Assembly: GCA_002713145.1 (NCBI GenBank)
Contig: PAVS01000006.1
Coordinates: 1-64,000, forward strand
DNA length: 64,000 nt
Source: Halobacteriovoraceae bacterium
GTDB lineage: Bacteria > Bdellovibrionota > Bacteriovoracia > Bacteriovoracales > Bacteriovoracaceae
Reading direction: 5' to 3'
Notes under the pieces: generated by a model
Seen by the model: the letters and a program-made list of their open reading frames with translations, nothing else
What the model was told of the DNA's origin: nothing
Database searches by the model: none
Shown here: piece after piece, positions 1 through 8,268 of the stretch
How positions within the stretch are numbered: the first letter of the stretch is position 1
Layout: each line of letters begins with the position of its first letter
Made by a program: the position numbers and the translations under genes

Positions 1-25
1 CTTCGCTGTAGCGAACCATTCCCAT
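1..25 (-). CDS. 5' end of a CDS truncated by the window edge (begins MGMVRYSE...), product unknown
   Basis: Minus strand reads AAAGGAGTCAATTT-ATGGGAATGGTTCGC, i.e. a good Shine-Dalgarno plus ATG, preceded by TATAAT. Only 8 codons are visible. Confidence 0.35.
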
Positions 26-41
26 AAATTGACTCCTTTAG

Positions 42-59
42 TTGGTATTATAGTACCAA
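42..59. promoter_or_regulatory. Near-perfect palindrome TTGGTA-t-TATA-g-TACCAA overlapping the -10 of the minus-strand gene
   Basis: Direct reading. Minus strand: TTTACT-17 nt-TATAAT with the palindrome spanning the -10. Confidence 0.5.
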
Positions 60-164
60 TTTTTATGTGAGTAAATTTGGGGGGCAGGTCACACTCCATT
101 TTTTAAGCGTTAGACTAGATCTAAGTGTCTGTATTTATTATGCCAGAACTGCTTTAAATGATAA

Positions 165-208
165 TTGTAAACTAGGTGTACATATGCTATAATGTAAACT
201 AGGTTTAC
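165..208 (+). promoter_or_regulatory. Sigma70-type promoter (TTGTAA-N17-TATAAT) with two operator boxes GTAAACTAGGTGTAC (167-181) and GTAAACTAGGTTTAC (194-208)
   Basis: Box 2 is a perfect GTAAAC-TAG-GTTTAC palindrome and box 1 has one mismatch. They are 27 bp apart, at the -35 and just after the -10 of the HTH gene. Confidence 0.75.
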
Positions 209-228
209 GCTGATAAGAAGGAAGATGA

Positions 229-684
229 ATGGCGAAAACTATAAAAAACTATTCATATGATGGCCTTGGTTTTCCAATCAAGCTTCAAAATGTGACTATG
301 CTTTTAGTTGATGGTGAATGGTCTCCCAAGATTGATGTAAGAAAGGTTGCTGAAAATGCGATAAGAGAACTTCCTTATCAGAAAGAAAGGCTTTCAGGCA
401 ATCAAATTAAGTTTATTAGAACATATTTTGATATGTCACTTCGTGAATTTGCATCACAGGTTGTAAATGAATCTCATAATGCTGTAGCTAAGTGGGAGAA
501 GTTTGGGACTGAGCCAACCAATATGGATGAAAATATTGAAAGCATGCTTAGGCTTTACATTATTGATAAAGAATCCACTAAAACGAAAAAGCAAGCTCAG
601 GAATTTATTAAGTCGTTTAGACAAATAAGAGAAATGAGCTTTTTAAAGAAGTCTCCAGCTCCGTTATTGATGGATGCGGTTTAG
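229..684 (+). CDS. Helix-turn-helix regulator of the MqsA/YgiT antitoxin type, without the N-terminal zinc domain
   Basis: 'LSGNQIKFIRTYFDMSLREFASQVVNESHNAVAKWEK' resembles the MqsA/YgiT C-terminal HTH. No partner toxin ORF is visible beside it. Confidence 0.7.
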   Translation: MAKTIKNYSYDGLGFPIKLQNVTMLLVDGEWSPKIDVRKVAENAIRELPYQKERLSGNQIKFIRTYFDMSLREFASQVVNESHNAVAKWEKFGTEPTNMDENIESMLRLYIIDKESTKTKKQAQEFIKSFRQIREMSFLKKSPAPLLMDAV

Positions 685-787
685 TTGTATGGAAAAGAAG
701 ATTCACTTTGAAAAGACGTCAGTAAGTTTATCAACAATATTGATCATTTTAATGATTAATTAATCTTCAATAAAATAATAAAAAAGT

Positions 788-1381
788 CTATTCTTTTTGA
801 TTATCACACCAACAAATAAATGACTTTGCTGCGAGTTCAATATCTTTATCTGTATAGCTAAAGTCATTTTCTAGTAACATAGGAAAGAAAAAGAGTCCAC
901 GCACTAATTTATTGAGAAAAATAAGAACTTGAAAAGAATCGAGATTTTTTGGAACATGCTTGTTCTTTTGTGCCTGCTCTATCCAAGTGAGAGAAGATGA
1001 TTCCATACGAAGTACGTTTTCAATACGATCTTTTAGAAAGCCAGACTCTTTGAAGCTTTCAGATAAAATTATTCGAGATAGTTTTATTCCATTTGGATCG
1101 AGATATTGATCAAGCTTGTTCTTTATAAATTGTATAACTTGATTTTCAAATGAGATGCTTGAATTATATTCAACAAACGTTGCGGAAATGCTTTGTTCAA
1201 TAAGCCTCAAAATAAGTTCCTCAAGCAAGGCTTTTTTGTTGGGGAAATGTTTATAGAGTGTGCGCTTAGAGACATTTGCATTTTTAGCAATTGAGTCCAT
1301 TGTTGGGCGATCATAACCTTCCTCCACAAATATTTTGATACTTGCCTCTATGATATCTTCTTTTTTATTTGGCCCTGACAT
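788..1381 (-). CDS. TetR/AcrR family transcriptional regulator
   Basis: N-terminal 'IIEASIKIFVEEGYDRPTMDSIAKNANVSKRTLYKHFPNKKALLEE' TetR HTH. Confidence 0.9.
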   Translation of the reverse strand: MSGPNKKEDIIEASIKIFVEEGYDRPTMDSIAKNANVSKRTLYKHFPNKKALLEELILRLIEQSISATFVEYNSSISFENQVIQFIKNKLDQYLDPNGIKLSRIILSESFKESGFLKDRIENVLRMESSSLTWIEQAQKNKHVPKNLDSFQVLIFLNKLVRGLFFFPMLLENDFSYTDKDIELAAKSFICWCDNQKE

Positions 1382-1472
1382 ACCGTAAGTCTCCGTTATT
1401 ATTGATACTTGATAATTATATCATTTTATTTCTTGTTTCGATAAACATATTCTTCTACCTTAAAGATATATG

Positions 1473-1499
1473 GTAAACGACTTGGTTTACTCAATAAAC
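1473..1499. promoter_or_regulatory. Overlapping inverted repeats GTAAAC-N6-GTTTAC and GTTTA-N5-TAAAC in the divergent tetR intergenic region
   Basis: Direct reading: gGTAAACgacttgGTTTACtcaaTAAACg. They overlap the first codons of the ORF called at 1470. Confidence 0.5.
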
Positions 1500-1511
1500 G
1501 AACGATTGATT

Positions 1512-2150
1512 ATGAAAAATGACCTAGAGACAAAAGAAAAGATTTTAAAAGTAGCGCTAAGACTGTTTAGTCAAAATGGTTATAACGAGACATCTATTCG
1601 CAAATTGGCCAAAGAGTCATCAGTAAATCTTGCTTCTATTAATTATTATTTTAAAAATAAATTAGGTCTCTATAAAGCCTGCTTTCATTCTTTAGGTCAA
1701 GAGTCACTTCAAATTATTGAGAAATTAGATATAACTCCAGCTTCTAGGGAACATACTGAAAATATTATTAGAGAATTTATTTCTGAAATTATTGATCTGT
1801 ATGTGAGAAATCCAAGCTTGATACTTTTGACGATTACTGAAATGAGAAAAAAAGTCTTAGTTGGAAATTTTGTTGGAGAAAATCATATTATGCTCATTTA
1901 TAAAAAATTAGAAATATTTTTTCAAAGTCAAATTGACTCAGGGATCATCTCAGACAATTTGGATGCTCGTATAGTGGCAGGTGCAATATTTGGCAACGTT
2001 TTTAACGCCATTAATTTTGATGAGGTTCAATTAGAAAAATTAAATATCTCACTTAGAACAGATGAGGATTATAGAAAAAAATATTCTTCACAATTAGCTT
2101 ATTTATACACATACGGTTTAAATTATAAGGGAGAAGATAAATGTCAATAA
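1512..2150 (+). CDS. TetR/AcrR family regulator of the efflux operon (ORF opens at 1470; start at 1512 preferred)
   Basis: 'KEKILKVALRLFSQNGYNETSIRKLAKESSVNLASINYYFKNKLGLYKACF' HTH. The internal Met at 1512 fits usual TetR N-terminal length and leaves the palindrome outside the CDS. Confidence 0.85.
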   Translation: MKNDLETKEKILKVALRLFSQNGYNETSIRKLAKESSVNLASINYYFKNKLGLYKACFHSLGQESLQIIEKLDITPASREHTENIIREFISEIIDLYVRNPSLILLTITEMRKKVLVGNFVGENHIMLIYKKLEIFFQSQIDSGIISDNLDARIVAGAIFGNVFNAINFDEVQLEKLNISLRTDEDYRKKYSSQLAYLYTYGLNYKGEDKCQ

Positions 2151-3460
2151 ACGTCTTTCAACATATTCGTTTGAAGGCCTTACTTTGTTTCACTGTACTG
2201 ATAAGTACACAACTAATGGCTAAGGAACTTACTTTAGATGAAGCAGTTAATATTGCATTGATAAAGAGTGAAAATATTCAACAATCGCTTCTTGATATGG
2301 AACTTGCTCAAGAACAAGTCGAGGAAGCATGGTCAAGTGTTTATCCACAGATATCAGCACAAGTACAAGGAATAAGACATACGAAAGCTCCTGTCTTGCA
2401 ATTTAATGGGACTTCTGTTCCAGTAAAGCAAGATTGGGAATTATTGTCTTCACTGCAGATCAATCAAGTTATTTATAGCTTTGGAAGAGTTGGTTCAGCA
2501 TTAAAAATGGCAAAACTTTCTAGTAAAGTGCAAAAAAAAGCGAAAGAAGTTGTGGAGAGAGAGATTCGTTATGCAGTAGAACTTTCTTATTATAATGTTC
2601 AATTGGCACAGAATATTCTTAAAATTTCACAGGATTCACTTGAGAATGCTAAGAAGAATCAACAAGCATTACAAAAAAGATTTCAAGGGGGGCGGGTACC
2701 TCGTCTAGATAATCTTAGAATGGAATCTGAAATTGCAAGTAGAAAGCCAGTTGTAAGCAATGCCAAAAAAAGTTTAGATCTGGCATATTTACAATTAAAC
2801 TTATTTCTGAAAAATAAAATTGATGAAAGACCTGTGTTAACGACGAAGTTAGAAAGTTCTTTTGCAAGTCTTAACGAATCAAGCTTAAAGAAAAAAACTG
2901 CTGATGCACCACAGATAAAACTTTCTGAACTACAAGTTGATTTAGCGGTAAAACAAGTTGATTTTGAAAAGTCTTATCATTATCCAACTATTTCAGCATT
3001 TGGAAATGTGAGCCATAATGGGACAGGTGATACCATGCCACCTGATGATGATAATTTATTTACGTCCACTTCTATTGGTCTAATGATTAATATTCCTCTC
3101 TATGAGGGAGGAGCAGTTAGTTCAAGAACAAGACAAAAGGTTTTAAAAAGAAGACAGGCTCAAATTAAATTACAAAAACAAGTTGAAGATTTAGAAATGA
3201 AATTACAATCAAGTATTGTTGAGTATAAAACGAATTTAGATCGATTGAAGTCAGCAAAAGAAGCAGTGAATTTATCGAAACAGGCATACTATTTAACTCG
3301 CTCTCGCTACGAGACAGGAGGAGCAACGAGGAATGATCTCAATGATTCCGAGCGTTCTTTAACGAGTGCCCGAATTCAAGTTGAAACAATTATGTTTGAG
3401 ATTTATCAGAATAAGTCAGATATTAGAAGAATAACTGAAAAGGTGGCCCAGAATGGTTAG
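2141..3460 (+). CDS. TolC family outer membrane efflux protein
   Basis: Signal peptide, 'LTLDEAVNIALIKSENIQQSLLDMELAQEQVEEA', long coiled helices, OEP-like repeats. Confidence 0.9.
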   Translation: MSINVFQHIRLKALLCFTVLISTQLMAKELTLDEAVNIALIKSENIQQSLLDMELAQEQVEEAWSSVYPQISAQVQGIRHTKAPVLQFNGTSVPVKQDWELLSSLQINQVIYSFGRVGSALKMAKLSSKVQKKAKEVVEREIRYAVELSYYNVQLAQNILKISQDSLENAKKNQQALQKRFQGGRVPRLDNLRMESEIASRKPVVSNAKKSLDLAYLQLNLFLKNKIDERPVLTTKLESSFASLNESSLKKKTADAPQIKLSELQVDLAVKQVDFEKSYHYPTISAFGNVSHNGTGDTMPPDDDNLFTSTSIGLMINIPLYEGGAVSSRTRQKVLKRRQAQIKLQKQVEDLEMKLQSSIVEYKTNLDRLKSAKEAVNLSKQAYYLTRSRYETGGATRNDLNDSERSLTSARIQVETIMFEIYQNKSDIRRITEKVAQNG

Positions 3461-4118
3461 GGTAATATTTTATTTACTGTTAGTTGTTTTAACTGCGGTG
3501 AGTGTAAATTGGAAAATAGGTGTTATTGAAGAAAAAAGAGCAGCTGAAGTTATTTCTATTAATAATGAATATAGTAAACACGGAAAACCAGTGGAAATCT
3601 TTCCTGTTGTAAATAAGAACTTAGAGTTTTTTGAAAGAGTTTCTGGGGAGTACAGTAAGGGCGAAGTGATCACTTATATCTCTCAATTGCAATGGCATAA
3701 GATTAAAGTGGGGCAAAAAGTAATTGTTAGTGAAGAAAATATTTCTGGTATTGTGACAAGAATAGATCAAAATCGAGATGCTCTTACTGGCCTTTATAAG
3801 GCACAAATCAAATTGGAAAAGCCGCTTGCGAGTATGGTACGTAAAAATCTGGTTTTAGATATTAAAGTTAATACTATTGAGAATGTACTACAAATCCCAA
3901 GCTCTTCAGTTAAGACAGACACTGAATCGAAATATGTTTGGGTAGTCGATAAAAATAATGCATTAAGAAAAAATATTAAAACTGGTCAGCGCTCAGGTGA
4001 ATTTGTCCAGGTGCTTTCAGGCTTAGAAGAAAATGAAAAAGTCATTGTAAGAGGAGCGAGTTTGCTTCAAAAAAATGATCAGTTGAGAATAGTTAATAGT
4101 GATGGAGAAAAATTATGA
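3453..4118 (+). CDS. Truncated/minimal RND periplasmic adaptor (MFP/HlyD-type), 221 aa
   Basis: C-terminal MFP features ('LQIPSSSVKTDTESKYVWVV...VLSGLEENEKVIVRGASLL'). Overlaps tolC by 8 bp and the RND gene by 4 bp. Confidence 0.75.
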   Translation: MVRVIFYLLLVVLTAVSVNWKIGVIEEKRAAEVISINNEYSKHGKPVEIFPVVNKNLEFFERVSGEYSKGEVITYISQLQWHKIKVGQKVIVSEENISGIVTRIDQNRDALTGLYKAQIKLEKPLASMVRKNLVLDIKVNTIENVLQIPSSSVKTDTESKYVWVVDKNNALRKNIKTGQRSGEFVQVLSGLEENEKVIVRGASLLQKNDQLRIVNSDGEKL

Positions 4119-7100
4119 TAGAAACATTTGTAAAACGCCCGGCGATGACTATTGTCTTTATTCTCGTTTTTGTGGTTCTTGGACTTTTTTCCTATCGTAA
4201 TTTGATTATCGAAGCGACTCCACGAATTGATTATCCTATTGTAAGTATTAGTATGCCTTATCCAGGGGCGACTCCGATAGAAGTTGAAACACAATTATTA
4301 AAAAAAATAGAAGATGTTGTTGCTGAGATATCTGATATTAAAAAGATCAATGGAAATGCCTATGAAAGCTTTGGTCTTTTAATGGTAGAATTTGATATTT
4401 CCGCCGATGTTAATACAAAGGCAATTGAAATAAAGGATAAAGTAGAAGCGATCTTAAATGATCTACCTAGTAATGCTGAAAGACCAATTATTTCAAAATT
4501 TGACCCTCTGGTGACACCTATCTTCTATCTCTCCTTATCAGCTGAGGGGAAAGATCCAAGAGAATTATATCAACTGGCAGATTTAAATATTAAACCAAAA
4601 CTCTCTACTGTTCCTGGGGTTGCTTCGGTAGACATTTCAGGAGGTCTAGAGCGTCAAATTAATATCCTTTTAAATCGAAATTTAATGCAAAAATATTTTA
4701 TTACCTTAAAAGATATTTCAAGCGCTATTAGTAAAAGAAACTTAAATGTTCCAGGGGGAAGTATTACCCAAGGACAAAGTGAAGTGACCGTGCGCTTTCA
4801 AGGAGAGTTTCAGTCGATTAAAGATATTAGAGAAATGCCCATTGTTACCAAAGAAGGAATTAGGGTTAAATTATCTGATGTGGCAGAAGTAAAAGACGGT
4901 GCCGAAGACATTGATACACTAGCAAGATGGAACAAGAAAAACTCAGTCACGTTAGCACTTAATAAACTCTCAGATGGCGATGCTATTACTATTGCAAAAA
5001 ATTCACGAAAAAAGATTGCCGAAATTGCTAGTTCATTGGATGAAGGTGTTAAGCTAGAGGTCTCGTACGATTCTACAGTGAGGATTGTAAAAGATACCAA
5101 TGGGACATTAAAAAATATTGCCATTGGAATTGGGCTAACGGTTATTATTCTTTTTGTTTTTCTAGGGAATTTTCGAGTTACTTTTATTGCTTCAGTAGTT
5201 ATTCCGACATCTATTATCTCATCATTTCTATTAGTGGATTTTGCAGGCTTCTCAATCAATATGATGACTCTTCTGGCAGTAGGTACAGCTCTCGGAACAT
5301 TAATTGCTAACGCAATTGTTATTATAGAAGCAGTTGTATCTAAAATAGAAAGTGGACTTGAGGTCCAAGAAGCTGCCATTGTGGGCACTAAAGAAGTCGC
5401 TCTTGCAGTTCTTGCTTCTGCTGGAACAAATCTAGTTGTGTTTACTCCAATTGCTTTTATGGGGGGAATGATTGGACAATTTATGAATCAGTTCGGGTTA
5501 ACTGTTGTCTTTGCAACGATTTTTTCAGTTATTGGTTCGTTTACTTTAACACCTATGCTTTGTGCTGTTATGTTGGATAAACAAATGGCATCTCATGAGG
5601 ATAGTAAAGATGATGGACCTTTGAGAAAATTACTTCTTTTTCTTTTTGTTCACCCTGTGGATAAAATTTTAAAGTTTTTACTTAATGAGTATAACAAGGT
5701 TTTTAAAGTTCTCTTTCGTTGGCCAAAGTCTAGTTTGTTGACCATTGTATTTATTATAATTTCTCCTGTCTTTTTCATGAAATATATTGGGGGAGAGTTT
5801 TTTTCAGCCTCTGATGAAGACGTTATTCGTATTACGGTTGAAATGCCACAGGGAAGTGCTTTAGATGAAACACAAAATGCGGTATTGAAAATAGAAAATT
5901 ATATTGATGAGATTCCTGAAGTTTTAAGTTTTTTGTCAATTGTTGGTGAAGATGGGTATGAGAATGCATCTCTTATTGTTAACTTAAAACCACTGGAGCA
6001 AAGAACTCGTAGTGATTTGGATATTATAAATATTCTTATTCCACAGTTTGCAAAAATACCAGATGCCTCAATCACTCTTGCTAGAGGAGCCGGCGGAGGT
6101 GCTTCAGGACAAGCCGATATTACGATCGATGTGAGAGGAATTGAATACGAAAAAATGGTGAAGATTTCAAAAGATATGGAAAAAATCATGAAAGAGTCAG
6201 GTTATTTTCGCTCTATTACTTCTTCTCATAAAGAGCCTAAAGATGAAATCGTATTTTACCCAAATGACTTATTAATGCAACAATACGGAGTTACCAATTC
6301 TGATGTAGGGCCATTGATTAGAACGGCAGTTACAGGAGATGATGTTGCGGTCTTTAGAGAGTTAGGTGAAGAGTATGATATTAATGTTACCATGGCAGAA
6401 GAGTTTAAACGAAATATAGACGATATTTCAATTTTATATGTAAGCTCTAAAGGTGGATTACTTCCTATTGACCGAGTGGGTGAACTCAAAGTTCAAAAAG
6501 CGCTTCCACCTTTGAAACGTCGTGATAAAAAACGCATTATTCAATTGAGTGCCTATATTTCAAAATCCTCAGCTAATCAGATTCAAAGTTTTTTAGCAGA
6601 AAAATTCCAAGGTATCAATTTTGAGGCGGGTTATGATTACGCATTTACAGGAAGAGCTGAAAATATGGCCGAGACTGGTCAAGAAATTATGACGGCATTT
6701 TTGATGGCAGTTATCTTGACCTATATGTTATTAGTTTCAATTTTAAATTCTTTCATACATCCCTTTACAATAGTTAGTGCTGTTTTTACATCTTTTATTG
6801 GAGTCTTTTATATTCTCTTTTTTATGGAGTTTACCATTAATATCGGATCCATGATGGCGTTCGTTATGCTGGTTGGTCTTGCGGTTAATAATGCTATACT
6901 ATTACTAGATCAAACGATGGTGCATAGAGAAAGTGGTGAAAGTATAATTGATGCACTTTGGAAAGCTTCTCAGGAGCGTTTTAGACCAATTGCCATGACA
7001 TCATTAGCAGTTATTGCAGGGACACTACCTCAAATTTTTGATGCAAATGGTGTTAAAGCCGCAATGGGGGCGGTTGTCGTTGGCGGTATGATAGCTTCAA

Positions 7101-7210
7101 TGTTTTTTACATTTATTTTAATCCCACTTATTTATTGGTACTTAGAAAGAATGATTAATTTTGTAGGTAACAGAAAATCAAAAAGAGATGCTGTTGTATC
7201 AATTAGTTAG
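4115..7210 (+). CDS. RND efflux transporter permease (AcrB/HAE-type), 1031 aa
   Basis: Begins 'MIETFVKRPAMTIVFILVFVVLGLFSYRNL...DYPIVSISMPYPGATPIEVE'. Typical duplicated RND topology. Confidence 0.95.
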   Translation: MIETFVKRPAMTIVFILVFVVLGLFSYRNLIIEATPRIDYPIVSISMPYPGATPIEVETQLLKKIEDVVAEISDIKKINGNAYESFGLLMVEFDISADVNTKAIEIKDKVEAILNDLPSNAERPIISKFDPLVTPIFYLSLSAEGKDPRELYQLADLNIKPKLSTVPGVASVDISGGLERQINILLNRNLMQKYFITLKDISSAISKRNLNVPGGSITQGQSEVTVRFQGEFQSIKDIREMPIVTKEGIRVKLSDVAEVKDGAEDIDTLARWNKKNSVTLALNKLSDGDAITIAKNSRKKIAEIASSLDEGVKLEVSYDSTVRIVKDTNGTLKNIAIGIGLTVIILFVFLGNFRVTFIASVVIPTSIISSFLLVDFAGFSINMMTLLAVGTALGTLIANAIVIIEAVVSKIESGLEVQEAAIVGTKEVALAVLASAGTNLVVFTPIAFMGGMIGQFMNQFGLTVVFATIFSVIGSFTLTPMLCAVMLDKQMASHEDSKDDGPLRKLLLFLFVHPVDKILKFLLNEYNKVFKVLFRWPKSSLLTIVFIIISPVFFMKYIGGEFFSASDEDVIRITVEMPQGSALDETQNAVLKIENYIDEIPEVLSFLSIVGEDGYENASLIVNLKPLEQRTRSDLDIINILIPQFAKIPDASITLARGAGGGASGQADITIDVRGIEYEKMVKISKDMEKIMKESGYFRSITSSHKEPKDEIVFYPNDLLMQQYGVTNSDVGPLIRTAVTGDDVAVFRELGEEYDINVTMAEEFKRNIDDISILYVSSKGGLLPIDRVGELKVQKALPPLKRRDKKRIIQLSAYISKSSANQIQSFLAEKFQGINFEAGYDYAFTGRAENMAETGQEIMTAFLMAVILTYMLLVSILNSFIHPFTIVSAVFTSFIGVFYILFFMEFTINIGSMMAFVMLVGLAVNNAILLLDQTMVHRESGESIIDALWKASQERFRPIAMTSLAVIAGTLPQIFDANGVKAAMGAVVVGGMIASMFFTFILIPLIYWYLERMINFVGNRKSKRDAVVSIS

Positions 7211-7913
7211 TTTTAAAAATATTTTATTTCTATTTATATTCTTTAACTCAGTTGCCTACGCCAAATGGATTACTGGTGTTGGCTATTTTGATCCCGGAGA
7301 GTATCGGGTTGAAAATGAAATCAGCCCTATGCCATTAGGTTGGAATATAGTGCCAATGATTGGCTATGTCAGTCCAAAGATGAGGGTTATTGGCCCCAGA
7401 ATTAGTTACCATATTGTTGGGAACAAAGCAGTTGAACTAAGAGCCGATATTAATGCCATTGGAGATCGCTATGAATCTCATGAAGTTGAGATGCGAGACA
7501 CAGCGATTGATGGGGGAATGAGTTTAAGGTTAATGTTCTTAACCTTTGGGTATTCAGCTGATATTTCTAATGTATATTATGGAAATAATTATAGCTGGGG
7601 GTTGTCTTGGCGTTTTATTCTTGCAGATAACTTTTTTATTATTCCAAGCTTTACTCAAAAATATTTTAGCTCTGAATACACGAATTTTTATTTTGGAGTT
7701 AAAGAAAGTGAAGAGGGGTATTTTAATGCTTACGAGGTAGATGCCTCAAAAATTTCTACTCTAAGGTTAACCACGACCCTAAAGCTTAATGAAAAAGATT
7801 CAATTGCTTTCACGGTATCTCAAAGAGAATTTGAAGATGAAGTCTATGATTCACCAACTGTTGCCAAAAAACGTTATCTTTCTTCAAGTTTATTTTGGAA
7901 TTATTCCTTCTAA
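7188..7913 (+). CDS. MipA/OmpV family outer membrane protein
   Basis: Signal peptide, alternating beta-barrel pattern, 'YFGVKESEEGYFNAYEVDASKISTLRL', terminal aromatic 'YSF'. Confidence 0.7.
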   Translation: MLLYQLVSFKNILFLFIFFNSVAYAKWITGVGYFDPGEYRVENEISPMPLGWNIVPMIGYVSPKMRVIGPRISYHIVGNKAVELRADINAIGDRYESHEVEMRDTAIDGGMSLRLMFLTFGYSADISNVYYGNNYSWGLSWRFILADNFFIIPSFTQKYFSSEYTNFYFGVKESEEGYFNAYEVDASKISTLRLTTTLKLNEKDSIAFTVSQREFEDEVYDSPTVAKKRYLSSSLFWNYSF

Positions 7914-8019
7914 TATTTGAATAGAGTTAAAATTCCAATTTCAAAAAGAGATCGTTATAAGTTTAATAATCTTGGATGAAATTAAATGAACTCACATTAA
8001 ATAAAGTGAATTAGACAAG

Positions 8020-8110
8020 GCCTGCTTCAGGCAAAATTTTAAACTAAGTGATTGTTAATATTGATCTAGATGCCCATTGGAACGCTTCCTTCGGGTAACT
8101 CGGGCATATC
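8020..8110 (+). other. Candidate structured element: hairpin GCCTG-ctt-CAGGC and a nested ATGCCC...GGGCAT stem
   Basis: Direct reading of inverted repeats in a 355-bp intergenic gap: 8020-8032, and 8070-8107 with inner GGAA-cgc-TTCC. Confidence 0.4.
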
Positions 8111-8268
8111 TATAAACTATTGTTTTTACTAGTAATTGTAAATGTATATTATTCTTTAAGACCTTCTTCCTTTGTAAAACTTAAGTAAAAGATCCCTTAA
8201 ATCCACTGCTAGCAGTTTTTTAGGCTTAACATAGTTAAGAGATTGTAATCAATCTAGGAGGGTCATAG

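Noticed and set aside
61-110. GGGGGGCAGGTCACACTCC as a possible remnant near a REP-associated transposase
   Set aside because: Resembles motifs seen near such elements, but no transposase sequence or inverted repeat is visible and the truncated ORF (MGMVRYSE) is too short to assign.
3470-4294. Minus-strand ORFs 3470-3673, 3621-3806 and 4079-4294
   Set aside because: Overlap the adaptor and RND genes in antisense; no independent support.
4810-6489. Minus-strand ORFs 4810-5388, 5899-6189 and 6256-6489 inside the RND gene
   Set aside because: Antisense shadows of a well-supported CDS; Ser/Ile-rich composition, no recognisable domain.
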